A stretch of 64,000 nucleotides of DNA from Steroidobacteraceae bacterium (lineage in GTDB: Bacteria > Pseudomonadota > Gammaproteobacteria > Steroidobacterales > Steroidobacteraceae): the NCBI GenBank assembly GCA_019634915.1, contig JAHCAN010000004.1:60848-124847 (forward strand), read 5' to 3'. Position numbers and translations under genes: made by a program. Shown piece by piece: positions 35,421 through 45,515 of the stretch; positions within the stretch are counted from its first letter, which is position 1; each line of letters opens with the position of its first letter. Under the pieces are notes generated by a model. The model saw only the letters and a list, made by a program, of their open reading frames with translations. It ran no database searches and was not told the origin of the DNA.

Positions 35421-37277
35421 ATGAGCGACACGGTCATAATGCCCCGCCCGCAGGCACAGCATCCGCTGGCCGGCCAGACCATGACCGGCGCGCAGATGAT
35501 CGTGCAGGTGATCGCCGACGAGGGCACCTCGGCCGTCTTCGGCTACAGCGGCGGGGCGATCCTGCCGACCTACGACGCGGTATTCCTCTACAACGAGGCG
35601 CAGCGGCGCGCCGGCGGGCAGGAGATCCCGCTGATCGTGCCGGCAAACGAGCAGGGCGCCGGCTTCATGGCGGCCGGCTATGCGCGCTCGAGCGGCCGCG
35701 TCGGCGTCGCGCTGGTCACGTCGGGGCCGGGAGCGACCAACACCGTCACGCCGATCCGCGACAGCATGGCCGACTCGGTGCCGATCGTCGTGATCTGCGG
35801 GCAGGTGCCCACCGGCGCGATCGGCTCCGACGCGTTCCAGGAGGCGCCCGTCGCGTCGATCATGGGTGCGGTCGCCAAGCACGTGTTCCTGGTCACCGAT
35901 CCGGCGAAGCTCGAGGCGACCGTGCGCACCGCCTTCGAGATCGCGCGCACCGGGCGCCCCGGCCCCGTCGTGATCGACGTGCCGAAGGACGTGCAGAACT
36001 GGCAGGGCGAGTTCCGCGGCCAGGGCACATTGCCGATCCCCGGCTACCGCCGGCGCATGGACCAGTCCGCCGGTTGCCACCTCGCCGACGACGACGCGGC
36101 GCGCTTCTTCGGGCTGCTCGGTGAGTCGCAGCGGCCACTGATCTATGCGGGCGGCGGTGTCGTCAGCGGCTCGGCCTCCGGCGTGCTGCGCGCGTTCGCC
36201 GAGGCGTTCGACATACCGGCCGTCACGACGCTGATGGGCATCGGCGCGCTCGATACCACGCACCCGCTGTGCATGCGCATGCTCGGCATGCACGGCGCCG
36301 CGTTCGCGAACTATGCGGTCGAGGACTGCGACCTGCTGATCGCGGTCGGTGCGCGCTTCGACGACCGCGTCGCCGGCGATCCGCAGCGCTTCGCGGGCAA
36401 TGCGCGGGCGATCGCGCAGCTCGACATCGACCGTGCCGAGATCAACAAGGTCAAGCACGTGCAGTGGAGCCACGTCGGGCCGCTGCGCGACGCGCTCGGC
36501 GCGCTCACCGCCTGGGGTCGAGGGCAGGGCGTCGCGCCGGCGCACGCGGCGTGGCGCGCCCACCTCGATGCGCTGCGCCGCGCGCACGCGATGAACTACG
36601 ACCACGACAGCACGCTGATCCAGCCCTACTACGTGATCGAGGAGATCACGCGGCTGACGCGCGGCGAGGCGATCATCAGCACCGGCGTCGGCCAGCACCA
36701 GATGTGGGCGGCGCAGTACTGCGATTTCCGCGAGCCGCGCCAGTGGCTCACGTCGGGCAGCATGGGCACGATGGGCTTCGGCCTGCCGGCCGCGATCGGC
36801 GCGCAGGTCGCCAACCCCGGCCGGCTCGTGATCGACATCGATGGCGACGCGAGCGTGCGCATGAACATCGGCGAGCTCGAGACCGCCACCACCTACGGCC
36901 TGCCGGTCAAGGTCGTCGTGCTGAACAACTTCGGCGACGGCATGGTCAAGCAGTGGCAGAAGCTGTTCTTCAAGGGTCGCCTGTCGGCGAGCGACAAGTC
37001 GCTGCACAAGAAGGACTTCGTCAGGGCCGCGCAGGCCGACGGCTTCGAATACGCGGTGCGTCTCGATCGCAAGGCCGACGTGCCGCGCATCGTGCGCGAG
37101 TTCCTCGCGTTTCCCGGCCCGGCGTTCCTCGAGGTCATCATCGACCCCGATGCGGGCGTCTACCCGATGGTCGGCCCGGGGCAATCGTACGACAAGATGA
37201 TCACCGGTGATTTCATCGCCGCGCGCGGCGCGGCGCCCGCCGAAGCGGCGGCGCCGGATTCGTCCGAAATGTTCTGA
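35421..37277 (+). CDS. ilvB: Acetolactate synthase catalytic (large) subunit
   Basis: A 618-aa ThDP enzyme that joins two pyruvates, or pyruvate and 2-oxobutyrate, at the start of branched-chain amino acid synthesis. FGYSGGAILPTYD near the N-terminus, the central FAD-binding domain and the ThDP motif GDASVRMNIGELETATTYGLPVKVVVLNN are all in place. The catalytic Glu appears in PANEQGAGFMAAGYAR, where most enzymes read RHEQGA; the His before the Glu is replaced by Asn. A C-terminal Ala/Pro/Glu-rich tail of about 20 residues extends beyond the usual end. ATG at 35421 is followed by 20 extra residues before the family's N-terminus (MTGAQMIVQVIADEG). Confidence 0.93.
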   Translation: MSDTVIMPRPQAQHPLAGQTMTGAQMIVQVIADEGTSAVFGYSGGAILPTYDAVFLYNEAQRRAGGQEIPLIVPANEQGAGFMAAGYARSSGRVGVALVTSGPGATNTVTPIRDSMADSVPIVVICGQVPTGAIGSDAFQEAPVASIMGAVAKHVFLVTDPAKLEATVRTAFEIARTGRPGPVVIDVPKDVQNWQGEFRGQGTLPIPGYRRRMDQSAGCHLADDDAARFFGLLGESQRPLIYAGGGVVSGSASGVLRAFAEAFDIPAVTTLMGIGALDTTHPLCMRMLGMHGAAFANYAVEDCDLLIAVGARFDDRVAGDPQRFAGNARAIAQLDIDRAEINKVKHVQWSHVGPLRDALGALTAWGRGQGVAPAHAAWRAHLDALRRAHAMNYDHDSTLIQPYYVIEEITRLTRGEAIISTGVGQHQMWAAQYCDFREPRQWLTSGSMGTMGFGLPAAIGAQVANPGRLVIDIDGDASVRMNIGELETATTYGLPVKVVVLNNFGDGMVKQWQKLFFKGRLSASDKSLHKKDFVRAAQADGFEYAVRLDRKADVPRIVREFLAFPGPAFLEVIIDPDAGVYPMVGPGQSYDKMITGDFIAARGAAPAEAAAPDSSEMF

Positions 37278-37287
37278 GGGCGCGCGC

Positions 37288-37707
37288 CTGAAATACCTGC
37301 ACACGATGGTGCGCGTCACGGATCTCGACGCCTCACTGCGCTTCTATCGGGATGCGCTCGGGCTCGTCGAGCTCTCGCGCCGCGACCATCTGCAGGGCCG
37401 CTACACGCTCGTGTTCCTCGCCGCGCCGGGCGACGAGGCGGCGCAGGTCGAGCTGACCCACAACTGGGATCCCGAGGTGTATCGCGGCGGGCGCAACTTC
37501 GGCCATCTCGCCTACGCGGTCGACGACATCTACGCCGCCTGCGCGCGCCTCGCCGCGCATGGCGTGACGATCAACCGGCCGCCGCGCGACGGCCGCATGG
37601 CCTTCGTGCGCTCGCCCGACGGCATTTCGATCGAGCTGCTGCAGAAGGGCGGCGCGCTCGCGCCCGCCGAGCCGTGGAGCACGATGCCGAACACCGGGGA
37701 GTGGTGA
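37288..37707 (+). CDS. gloA: Glyoxalase I (lactoylglutathione lyase), CTG start
   Basis: A 139-aa glyoxalase I that isomerises the hemithioacetal of methylglyoxal and glutathione. The metal ligands of E. coli GlxI are all found at matching positions: His5 (LKYLHTMVRV), Glu55 (QVELTHNW), His73 (FGHLAYAV) and Glu116 (SIELLQK). The reading frame has no ATG, GTG or TTG where homologues begin. The conserved start corresponds to CTG at 37288, which is preceded by GAGGG (37276-37280) at good spacing. The next ATG (37306) would remove His5, so the CTG start is preferred. It lies 10 bases after ilvB and 10 before the glucan synthase gene. Confidence 0.8.
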   Translation: MKYLHTMVRVTDLDASLRFYRDALGLVELSRRDHLQGRYTLVFLAAPGDEAAQVELTHNWDPEVYRGGRNFGHLAYAVDDIYAACARLAAHGVTINRPPRDGRMAFVRSPDGISIELLQKGGALAPAEPWSTMPNTGEW

Positions 37708-37717
37708 GCCGCCAGGC

Positions 37718-40316
37718 ATGCCGCTGCGCACCCGTTTCGCCGGACTGCTGATCGCCGTCGCGTTCGCAGCGCTCACTTTCGCGCTGTGGGCGGTGGTCAA
37801 TCGCCCGACACCCGAGCCGCCGTGGCCGGCGCGGATCCAGGGCTTCGCGTTCTCGCCGTTCGCGCAGGGCCAGGACCCCGGTCTGCAACAACTGCCTACC
37901 GAAGCCGAGATCGACCGTGACCTCGCGCTGCTCGCCGGCAAGACGAATGCGGTGCGCACCTACAGCACGCTCGGCTCGCTCGGCGCGGTGCCGCGGCTCG
38001 CCGATGCGCACGACATCAACGTTGCGCTCGGCGCCTGGGTCGATGCGAACGCCGACACGAGCGAGCGCGAGCTCGAGGGCGCGATCTCGCTCGCGCGCAC
38101 GCATCGCAACGTCGTGCGCGTGCTGATCGGCAACGAGGTCGTGCTGCGCGGCGATCTGCCCGCGGAGGAGTTCCACGCCTACCTCGATCGGGCGCGCGCG
38201 GCGATCCGCCAGCCCGTCGGCACCGCGGAGCCCTGGCACGTGTGGCTCGCGAATCCGGAGCTCGCCGAGCACGTCGATTTCATCGCGGTGCACCTGCTGC
38301 CCTACTGGGAGGGCATTCCGGTCGAAACGGCCGTCGATTACTCGATCGAGCGCTATCGCGAGGTGCAGCGCGCCTTCCCCGACAAGCCGACGATCATCGG
38401 CGAGGTCGGCTGGCCGAGCCACGGCCGCACGCGCGAGGGCGCGGTCGCCTCGATGGCGAACGAGGCGCTGTTCCTGCGCCGCTTCCTCGAGCGGGCAGAG
38501 GCCGCGGGCGACATCTACTACCTGATGGAGGCCTTCGACCAGCCGTGGAAGGCAACCTTCGAAGGCGCCGTCGGCGCGTACTGGGGCGTCTACGACGTCG
38601 AGCGCCAGCCGAAGTTCGAGTTCACCGCGCCGATCGTGCGCGTGCCGCAGTGGCATGTGCTCGCGACGGTGTCGGTGCTGGTCGCGCTGTTCATCCTCGC
38701 GCTGCTGTACCTCAACAGCGAGACGTTGCGCAAGCGCGGCCGCAGCTTCCTCGCGGTGATCGTGTTCCCGACCGCGACGATCGCGGTCTGGGTGTTCTAC
38801 CAGTTCACGCAGCAGTACCTGACGACGACCAGCGTGATCGTTGGCCTGCTGCTGTGCGCGAGCATGATCGGCGTGATCGCAGTGCTGCTTGCCGAGGCGC
38901 ACGAATGGGCCGAGGCGCAGTGGGTCGTGGGGCGGCGCCGGCTCGTCGCGCAGCTGGCGCTCGAGGGGAGCGATGCGCGGCCGAAGGTCTCGATCCACGT
39001 GCCGGCCTACAACGAGCCGCCCGGCATGCTGATCGAGACGCTGAACGCGCTCGCACGGCTCGACTACGCCGACTTCGAGGTCCTCGTGATCGACAACAAC
39101 ACGCGCGACGAGGCCGTGTGGCGCCCGGTCGAGGCGCACTGCGCCGCCCTCGGGCCGCGCTTCCGCTTCTTCCACGTCGCGCCGCTCGCGGGCTTCAAGG
39201 CCGGCGCGCTGAACTTCGCGCTGGCGCAGACCGCCGACGATGCCGAGGTCGTCGCGGTGATCGACAGCGACTACGTGGTCGACCCGGGCTGGCTGCGCGA
39301 CCTCGCGCCGTGCTTCGCGCATCGCTACGTGGGCATCGTGCAGGCGCCGCAGGACTATCGCGATGGCGCCGACAACGCCTTCAAGGCGATGTGCCACGCC
39401 GAGTACCGCGGCTTCTTCCACATCGGCATGGTTACCCGCAATGAGCGTAACGCGATCATCCAGCACGGCACGATGACGATGGTGCGCCGGCGCGTGCTCG
39501 AGGCGGCCGGCGGCTGGGCCGAGTGGTGCATCACCGAGGACGCCGAGCTCGGCCTGCGCGTGTTCGAGGCCGGTTACGAGGCCGTGTACACGCCGCGCTC
39601 CTATGGTCGCGGCCTGATTCCGGATACTTTCGTCGACTACAGGAAGCAGCGCTTCCGCTGGGCCTACGGCGCGATGCAGATCCTGAAGGCGCATGCCGAG
39701 CTGCTGTTCTCCGGCGGCAGCGTGCTGACGAGCGGGCAGCGCTACCACTTCATCGCCGGCTGGCTGCCCTGGGTCGCCGACGGCTTCAACGTGCTGTTCA
39801 ATCTCGCGGCGATCGGCTGGTCGGTCGCGATGGTGGTGGCACCCGCGCGCATCGATCCGCCGCTCGCGATGTTCGCGGTGCTGCCGCTGTCGCTGTTCAC
39901 GTTCAAGCTCGCGAAGCTGCTGCACCTGTACCAGGTGCGCGTCGGCGCCAGCTGGCGGCAGACGTTCGCCGCGGCGGTCGCCGGCCTTGCGCTGTCGCAC
40001 ACGATCGGGATCGCGGTGGTCAAGGGGCTCGCGACGCGCAGCGAACCGTTCTTCAGGACGCCGAAGCAGGCAGCGAGGCACCGGGTGCGCGCGGCGCTCA
40101 ATGCCGCGCGCGAGGAACTGCTGCTGATGCTCGCGCTGTGGCTCGCGGCCTGGGGCGTCGCGCACACGCCGCAGATGGCGAGCCCCGACCGGCTCGCCTG
40201 GATCGTCGTGCTCGTGATCCAGTCAGTGCCCTATGCGGCGGCGCTGGTGACTTCGCTGGTCAGCGCGTTCCCGTTGCCGGCGCGGCTGGTCGGCGGTGAC
40301 CGGCCGTGGGCCGAGG

Positions 40317-40336
<20 letters not shown>
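37718..40336 (+). CDS. ndvB: GH17-GT2 fusion beta-glucan synthase (NdvB-like)
   Basis: An 872-aa membrane protein. After one N-terminal transmembrane segment, residues 38-305 form a GH17 domain with acid/base Glu140 (GNEVV) and nucleophile Glu229 (GEVGWPS). Membrane spans (about 312-332, 345-395) lead to a GT2 processive glycosyltransferase domain (about 420-660) with DSD (516-518), TED (606-608) and QRFRW (644-648), then C-terminal spans. This architecture is that of Pseudomonas NdvB-type proteins that make beta-1,3-glucans, with the GH17 part acting as a periplasmic transglycosylase. Product here may be a cyclic or branched periplasmic glucan. The 3' end overlaps the convergent iolA-type gene by 20 bases. 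Confidence 0.85.
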
Positions 40337-41852
<1,516 letters not shown>

Positions 41853-41862
41853 GGCGGAAACC

Positions 41863-43152
41863 TCAGCGGATGTCATCCGTGGCGGACGGCAGGCTCACCG
41901 CGGAGCGCCGTGCCACGCTGTAGTGGAAAGTCTCGACGGGTTTGCCGCTGCCGTCATCGGGCGTGGTCACGACGCGCACCGTGGCGCGCTCGCCGTCGAG
42001 CGTGAGATGCGCGAATCCCCATACCATGCCTTGCGAATGGAGGGAGCGCAATTCGGGGTTGCCGGCCTGCTGCTTTGCTGCGAACAGGCGGTTCGACGGG
42101 CGCTGCTTGGCGCCGGCGCCCGACACCACCTGCAGCAGCGGCGCGACCTGCGCACCGGGCAGGGCCCGGGTGCAATCGTCGAGATGCAGTTCGAGCGTAT
42201 GCTCGTGGCCAGCGAGATACATGTCGGCATGGCGGCACAGCGTCGGCAGGATCAGGCCGCGCAGCGCGCGCGCCTGCGCGAACTTGCTGCCGGCGGTCGA
42301 CCACAGCGGGTGGTGGCCGATCACGATCTTCCAGCGCGCGGTGGAGCTGGCGAGCGCCTCTTCGAGCCACGCGAGCATGCCGCGCTCGGCGTCGGTCTGC
42401 GTCATCGCGGCCGGCGAGGCCTCGTCGATCTCGGGCAGCAGGATCTCGCTGCCGTCCCAATCGACTTCGGTTTCCGGCACCGTAACGCCGGCGAGCAGCA
42501 GCTCGGTGTCGATCGCGAAGATCTCGACGAGGCCCTGCATGCCGGGCGGCACGGCGCGGTAGAAGTAGCCGTTCATGTAGAACGGCGGCGTGCGCTCGAG
42601 ATGGCGAAGCTGCGCCTCGGCGCCCGCGCGCGAGGTCTTCCAGTCGTGGTTGCCGAGCACGGCGTAGAGGCGAAAACCGGGCGCGAGCTCGCCGAAGCGG
42701 CCGTACGGCTCCTCGAACACCGCGCGAAAGCGCCCTGCGTCGTCGATGCCGTCGGCACCCGCGGTGGCGCCTTCCGGATAGATGTTGTCGCCGAGCATCG
42801 TCGCGAAGCGGCAGTCGTGCGTGCCGCAGTATGCGCGCATCGCGGCCGCGACCGGTGCGAGGCCGCTCGCCGCAACGACGCCGCCGTCCGGCAGCACGTG
42901 GGCGGGCGGTGGCGTGAATTCGTCGGGCACGCGCCGGTCCTCGAGCCAATCCGCGCGCTCCATCTCGATGAAAGCCGCGGGATCGGCAGCGATGTCATCG
43001 GGATCGAGGTAATCGTAGTGATAGCCGGTATCGCCGACGGCGAGGAAGCCGACGACCGGAAAGTCCGGCGCCACGGCCTGCGGCTGCGGCGCCGCGCAGG
43101 CGGCCAGCAGGCCCGCCGTGACGGCCAGCGTGGCGACGCGGCTCGCGCGCAT
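41863..43152 (-). CDS. Calcineurin-like metallophosphatase lipoprotein
   Basis: A 429-aa exported phosphoesterase. The signal [19 protein letters not shown] ends in a lipobox with Cys19. Dinuclear-metal motifs follow in order: [37 protein letters not shown] and GHEHTLEL, all with the required Asp, Asn and His residues, as in purple acid phosphatases and related enzymes. It is therefore a probable periplasmic phosphomonoesterase. The gene lies between a PfkB kinase and the IolA-type dehydrogenase, in an operon divergent from a phytase. I infer that it dephosphorylates lower inositol phosphates, because beta-propeller phytases usually stop short of free inositol. Substrate is not shown by sequence. 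Confidence 0.85.
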   Translation of the reverse strand: MRASRVATLAVTAGLLAACAAPQPQAVAPDFPVVGFLAVGDTGYHYDYLDPDDIAADPAAFIEMERADWLEDRRVPDEFTPPPAHVLPDGGVVAASGLAPVAAAMRAYCGTHDCRFATMLGDNIYPEGATAGADGIDDAGRFRAVFEEPYGRFGELAPGFRLYAVLGNHDWKTSRAGAEAQLRHLERTPPFYMNGYFYRAVPPGMQGLVEIFAIDTELLLAGVTVPETEVDWDGSEILLPEIDEASPAAMTQTDAERGMLAWLEEALASSTARWKIVIGHHPLWSTAGSKFAQARALRGLILPTLCRHADMYLAGHEHTLELHLDDCTRALPGAQVAPLLQVVSGAGAKQRPSNRLFAAKQQAGNPELRSLHSQGMVWGFAHLTLDGERATVRVVTTPDDGSGKPVETFHYSVARRSAVSLPSATDDIR

Positions 43153-43157
43153 GCCGC

Positions 43158-44060
43158 TCACCCCGCCGCGGAGTAGCGGCGCGCGATCATCGCATGCACG
43201 TCCGCGACCGGACGGCGGATCGGACCTTCCGCCTCCATCTTGAGGCTCGTGACCGCGGCGGCCCAGATCGTCGATTCGGCCGGCGATTTCGCGAGCCGGC
43301 GCGACAGGTAGGAGCCGATGCAGGTGTCGCCGCGGCCGCTGCGCCCGCGCAGCGGCTCCGGATGGAAGGTCGCCTCGTACTCCTTGCCGTCCGCGAGCAC
43401 GAGTACGCCGTCGCGATGGGTCAGGACGATCTCCCGCGGCCCCTGCGCGGCAAGCATGGCCGCGGCCCGGTGGATGTCGGCCGTGCCGGTCAGGAATTCG
43501 GCCTCGACGGCGTCGGTCTTCAGCACGTCGACGAGTACGAGCACCGCGGCCTGCTCGGGCCACGGCGTGTAATGCAGCCGGCCGTCGTCGCCGACCACGC
43601 GCACGAAGCCCTGTACGTCGGCACCGATCAGGCTGCCGGTTGCGCGCAGTGCGCGCATCACCTCGATCGGCACTTCACCGCGCACCGAGGCGCTGACGAG
43701 CCAGGCACGTGCCTCGATGCCGGCGATGTCCGACGCGGTGAACGGGTCGGCCACCGCGGCGACCGTGAGGACGCGCTCGTCGACGTTGTCGGTGGGGTAT
43801 TCGAGCCGCATCAACGTCGACGCGCGCGATTCGTGGACCACGACCTGCACGCCCGCCTCGATCAGCAGCTGCGTGCTGCGCCGGTCCTCGGCGGCGAGCC
43901 GCGTCACCGCCGCGACGTCGATGCCTGCGAGGCGCGCGGCATGGGCGGCATAGCTGTAGCCACCGCCGTCGACGTAACGCGTGCCGGCCTTCGAGACGAT
44001 CGTGTCTTTCGTGTAGGCGCCGAGGGTCGCAAAATCACAGCGCAGGGTCGTGGTCGTCAA
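43158..44060 (-). CDS. PfkB-family carbohydrate kinase
   Basis: A 300-aa ribokinase-fold kinase. An N-terminal GGGYSYAAHAARLAG corresponds to the first PfkB signature, and GRSGRGDTCIGSYLSRRL carries the catalytic Asp and anion-hole glycines of the second; the common GAGD is GRGD here. The family phosphorylates sugars, nucleosides and, in some archaea and plants, myo-inositol. It is 19 bases after the organophosphate antiporter gene and 5 before the metallophosphatase gene. The second PfkB kinase of the region, IolC, is clearly the 5-dehydro-2-deoxygluconokinase, so this one must do something else. An inositol or inositol-derived substrate is a context-based guess. Confidence 0.8.
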   Translation of the reverse strand: MTTTTLRCDFATLGAYTKDTIVSKAGTRYVDGGGYSYAAHAARLAGIDVAAVTRLAAEDRRSTQLLIEAGVQVVVHESRASTLMRLEYPTDNVDERVLTVAAVADPFTASDIAGIEARAWLVSASVRGEVPIEVMRALRATGSLIGADVQGFVRVVGDDGRLHYTPWPEQAAVLVLVDVLKTDAVEAEFLTGTADIHRAAAMLAAQGPREIVLTHRDGVLVLADGKEYEATFHPEPLRGRSGRGDTCIGSYLSRRLAKSPAESTIWAAAVTSLKMEAEGPIRRPVADVHAMIARRYSAAG

Positions 44061-44079
44061 GGCAGTCTCCGGATGGTGG

Positions 44080-45432
44080 TCAGTCCCGCAGCCGCACGCG
44101 CCACAGCGTCGCGGCGAGCAGCATCGAGACGATGGATGAGCCGAGCCAGAACAAGGTCGCCGGCCCGAAGTCGTAATGGCGCACGCCGTCGGCCGCGATC
44201 GTCATGCCGCGCTCGATCAGGTGGCCGCTGATGTTCTCCTGCAACGCCGCGCCGACATAGCTGAAGATGCCGATCAGGCCCATCGCCGCGCCGGCGACGC
44301 GCTTCGGCGCGATGTCGACGGCGAACAGGCCGCCGAGCGAGGTGACGAGGCCGTTCAACCCGAGGCCGTAGAGCACGAAGGCGCAGACCAGGTTCGCGGT
44401 CGTGTGCGGCCCATAGAACAGCAGCGCGAGGCCGGCGATCTCGGCCAGCGCGAACAGCAGGTTGGCGGGCGGGCGGCGCGCGTCGAACCACTTGTCGGAG
44501 ATGTAGCCGAACGCGAGGCAGCCGAGGATGCCGGCGAAAGTGTTGACCATCAGGAACGTGCCGGCGTGCACCAGCGAGAAGCCGTGCACTTCCTGCAGGT
44601 ACAGCACGCCCCAGCTGTTGATCGCATAGCGCGACACGTAGATGCTCGCGCTCGCGAGCGCGAGCACCCACACCGCCGGGATCTTCAGGATCGACAGCTG
44701 GGTGCGGAACACGCCGGCGTCCGCCAGCGAGCGCGCCTCGGGGCGCTGCCAGTGGTCGTTGCGCCAGTCGGCAACGGTGGGCAGGCCGAGCGTCCGCGGC
44801 CGGTCCTGGATCAGCCAGTACATCGCGATCGCGATCAGCACGCACAGGGCGCCCGGACCCCAGAAGCCCCAGCGCCAGCCGAGCGTCGCGACGACGCCGC
44901 CGACCGCGACGAACGTGAGTCCCTCGCCGATCGAATGGGCGGTGCTCCAGATGCCGTAGAAGCGGCCGCGCTCGCGGTTGCTGAACCAGTTGGTCATCGC
45001 GACGACGCCGGCCGGCGCACCGAAGCTCTGGAACCAGCCGTTCAGGCCCCACAGCAGTGCCGACACCCAGACGAGCGTCGAAAAGCCCATGCCGAGGTTC
45101 AGCAAGGCTGACATCAGCACCGCGAACGCGAAGAACACCTTCATGTTCGCGTGATCGGCCAGGAAGCCGTTGACCAGCTTGCCGACCGCGTACGTATAGA
45201 AGAGTGCGGAACCGATCAGGCCGAGTTCGGTCGGTGAGAAGATGCCCGCATCGAGCAGCGGCTTCTTGACGACCGAGAGCGCGAGACGGCAGGTATAGAC
45301 GACGCCGTAGCCGAGCGTGATCGCCAGCATCACGCGGAAGCGGTGCCGGCGATACAGCTCGCCGATGCGCGCGGTGTCGGTCAGCGGTGGCTGATCGGCG
45401 CCGGTGGCGAAAATGCGTAGCAGGCCATTCAC
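44080..45432 (-). CDS. Organophosphate:phosphate antiporter (GlpT/UhpT-like MFS)
   Basis: A 450-aa inner-membrane carrier of the OPA family. The four residues central to GlpT are all conserved at equivalent places: Arg49 (VVYTCRLAL), Lys85 (YAVGKLVNGFLAD), His166 (STAHSIGE) and Arg268 (YVSRYAINSWGVLYL). The carrier therefore most likely exchanges a phosphate ester for inorganic phosphate. Next to a phytase and inositol genes, an inositol monophosphate or related ester is the natural candidate. GTG at 45432 was chosen because the CATAAT element (45469-45474) and the palindrome at 45484-45499 would then lie in the promoter. An in-frame GTG at 45480 would lengthen the protein by 16 residues. PfkB, metallophosphatase and iolA follow in the same operon. 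Confidence 0.85.
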   Translation of the reverse strand: MNGLLRIFATGADQPPLTDTARIGELYRRHRFRVMLAITLGYGVVYTCRLALSVVKKPLLDAGIFSPTELGLIGSALFYTYAVGKLVNGFLADHANMKVFFAFAVLMSALLNLGMGFSTLVWVSALLWGLNGWFQSFGAPAGVVAMTNWFSNRERGRFYGIWSTAHSIGEGLTFVAVGGVVATLGWRWGFWGPGALCVLIAIAMYWLIQDRPRTLGLPTVADWRNDHWQRPEARSLADAGVFRTQLSILKIPAVWVLALASASIYVSRYAINSWGVLYLQEVHGFSLVHAGTFLMVNTFAGILGCLAFGYISDKWFDARRPPANLLFALAEIAGLALLFYGPHTTANLVCAFVLYGLGLNGLVTSLGGLFAVDIAPKRVAGAAMGLIGIFSYVGAALQENISGHLIERGMTIAADGVRHYDFGPATLFWLGSSIVSMLLAATLWRVRLRD

Positions 45433-45446
45433 GGTCTGATCCGGGA

Positions 45447-45476
45447 TTGTGGATGAAACGGCATTTCTATTATGAT
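45447..45476 (+). promoter_or_regulatory. Predicted promoter of the phytase gene, overlapped by the divergent promoter
   Basis: For the rightward phytase, TTGTGG (45447-45452) and TATGAT (45471-45476) form a -35/-10 pair with an 18-bp spacer. The start of transcription would be near 45483, right at the operator 45484-45499. For the leftward antiporter, CATAAT (complement of 45469-45474) is a 5/6 -10 hexamer with a weak AGAACA -35 on the complement of 45493-45498, so the operator covers its -35 region. One bound repressor would thus shut both directions. Confidence 0.5.
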
Positions 45477-45483
45477 ACACAAT

Positions 45484-45499
45484 TAGAAAAATTGTTCTA
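45484..45499. promoter_or_regulatory. Inositol-regulon operator, phytase/antiporter site
   Basis: TAGAA-AAATTG-TTCTA is a perfect palindrome in its five-base arms with a 6-base spacer. It matches the pattern TRGAA-N6-TTCYA that recurs at the iol operon and TonB receptor promoters, and the GGAA-N6-TTCC rule reported for RpiR-type IolR. It lies between the divergent antiporter and phytase genes, 17 bases upstream of the phytase ATG. Confidence 0.65.
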
Positions 45500-45515
45500 C
45501 ATGAGGTGACCGACG

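Noticed and set aside
35388-40165. Long leftward open frames under ilvB and the glucan synthase
   Set aside because: Antisense shadows with Arg/Asp/His-rich repetitive sequence and no recognisable fold; the rightward genes carry all catalytic motifs.
45433-45480. Longer antiporter starting at GTG 45480
   Set aside because: It would place the -10-like CATAAT inside the coding region and leave only 3 bases between operator and start. Not excluded, but less likely.
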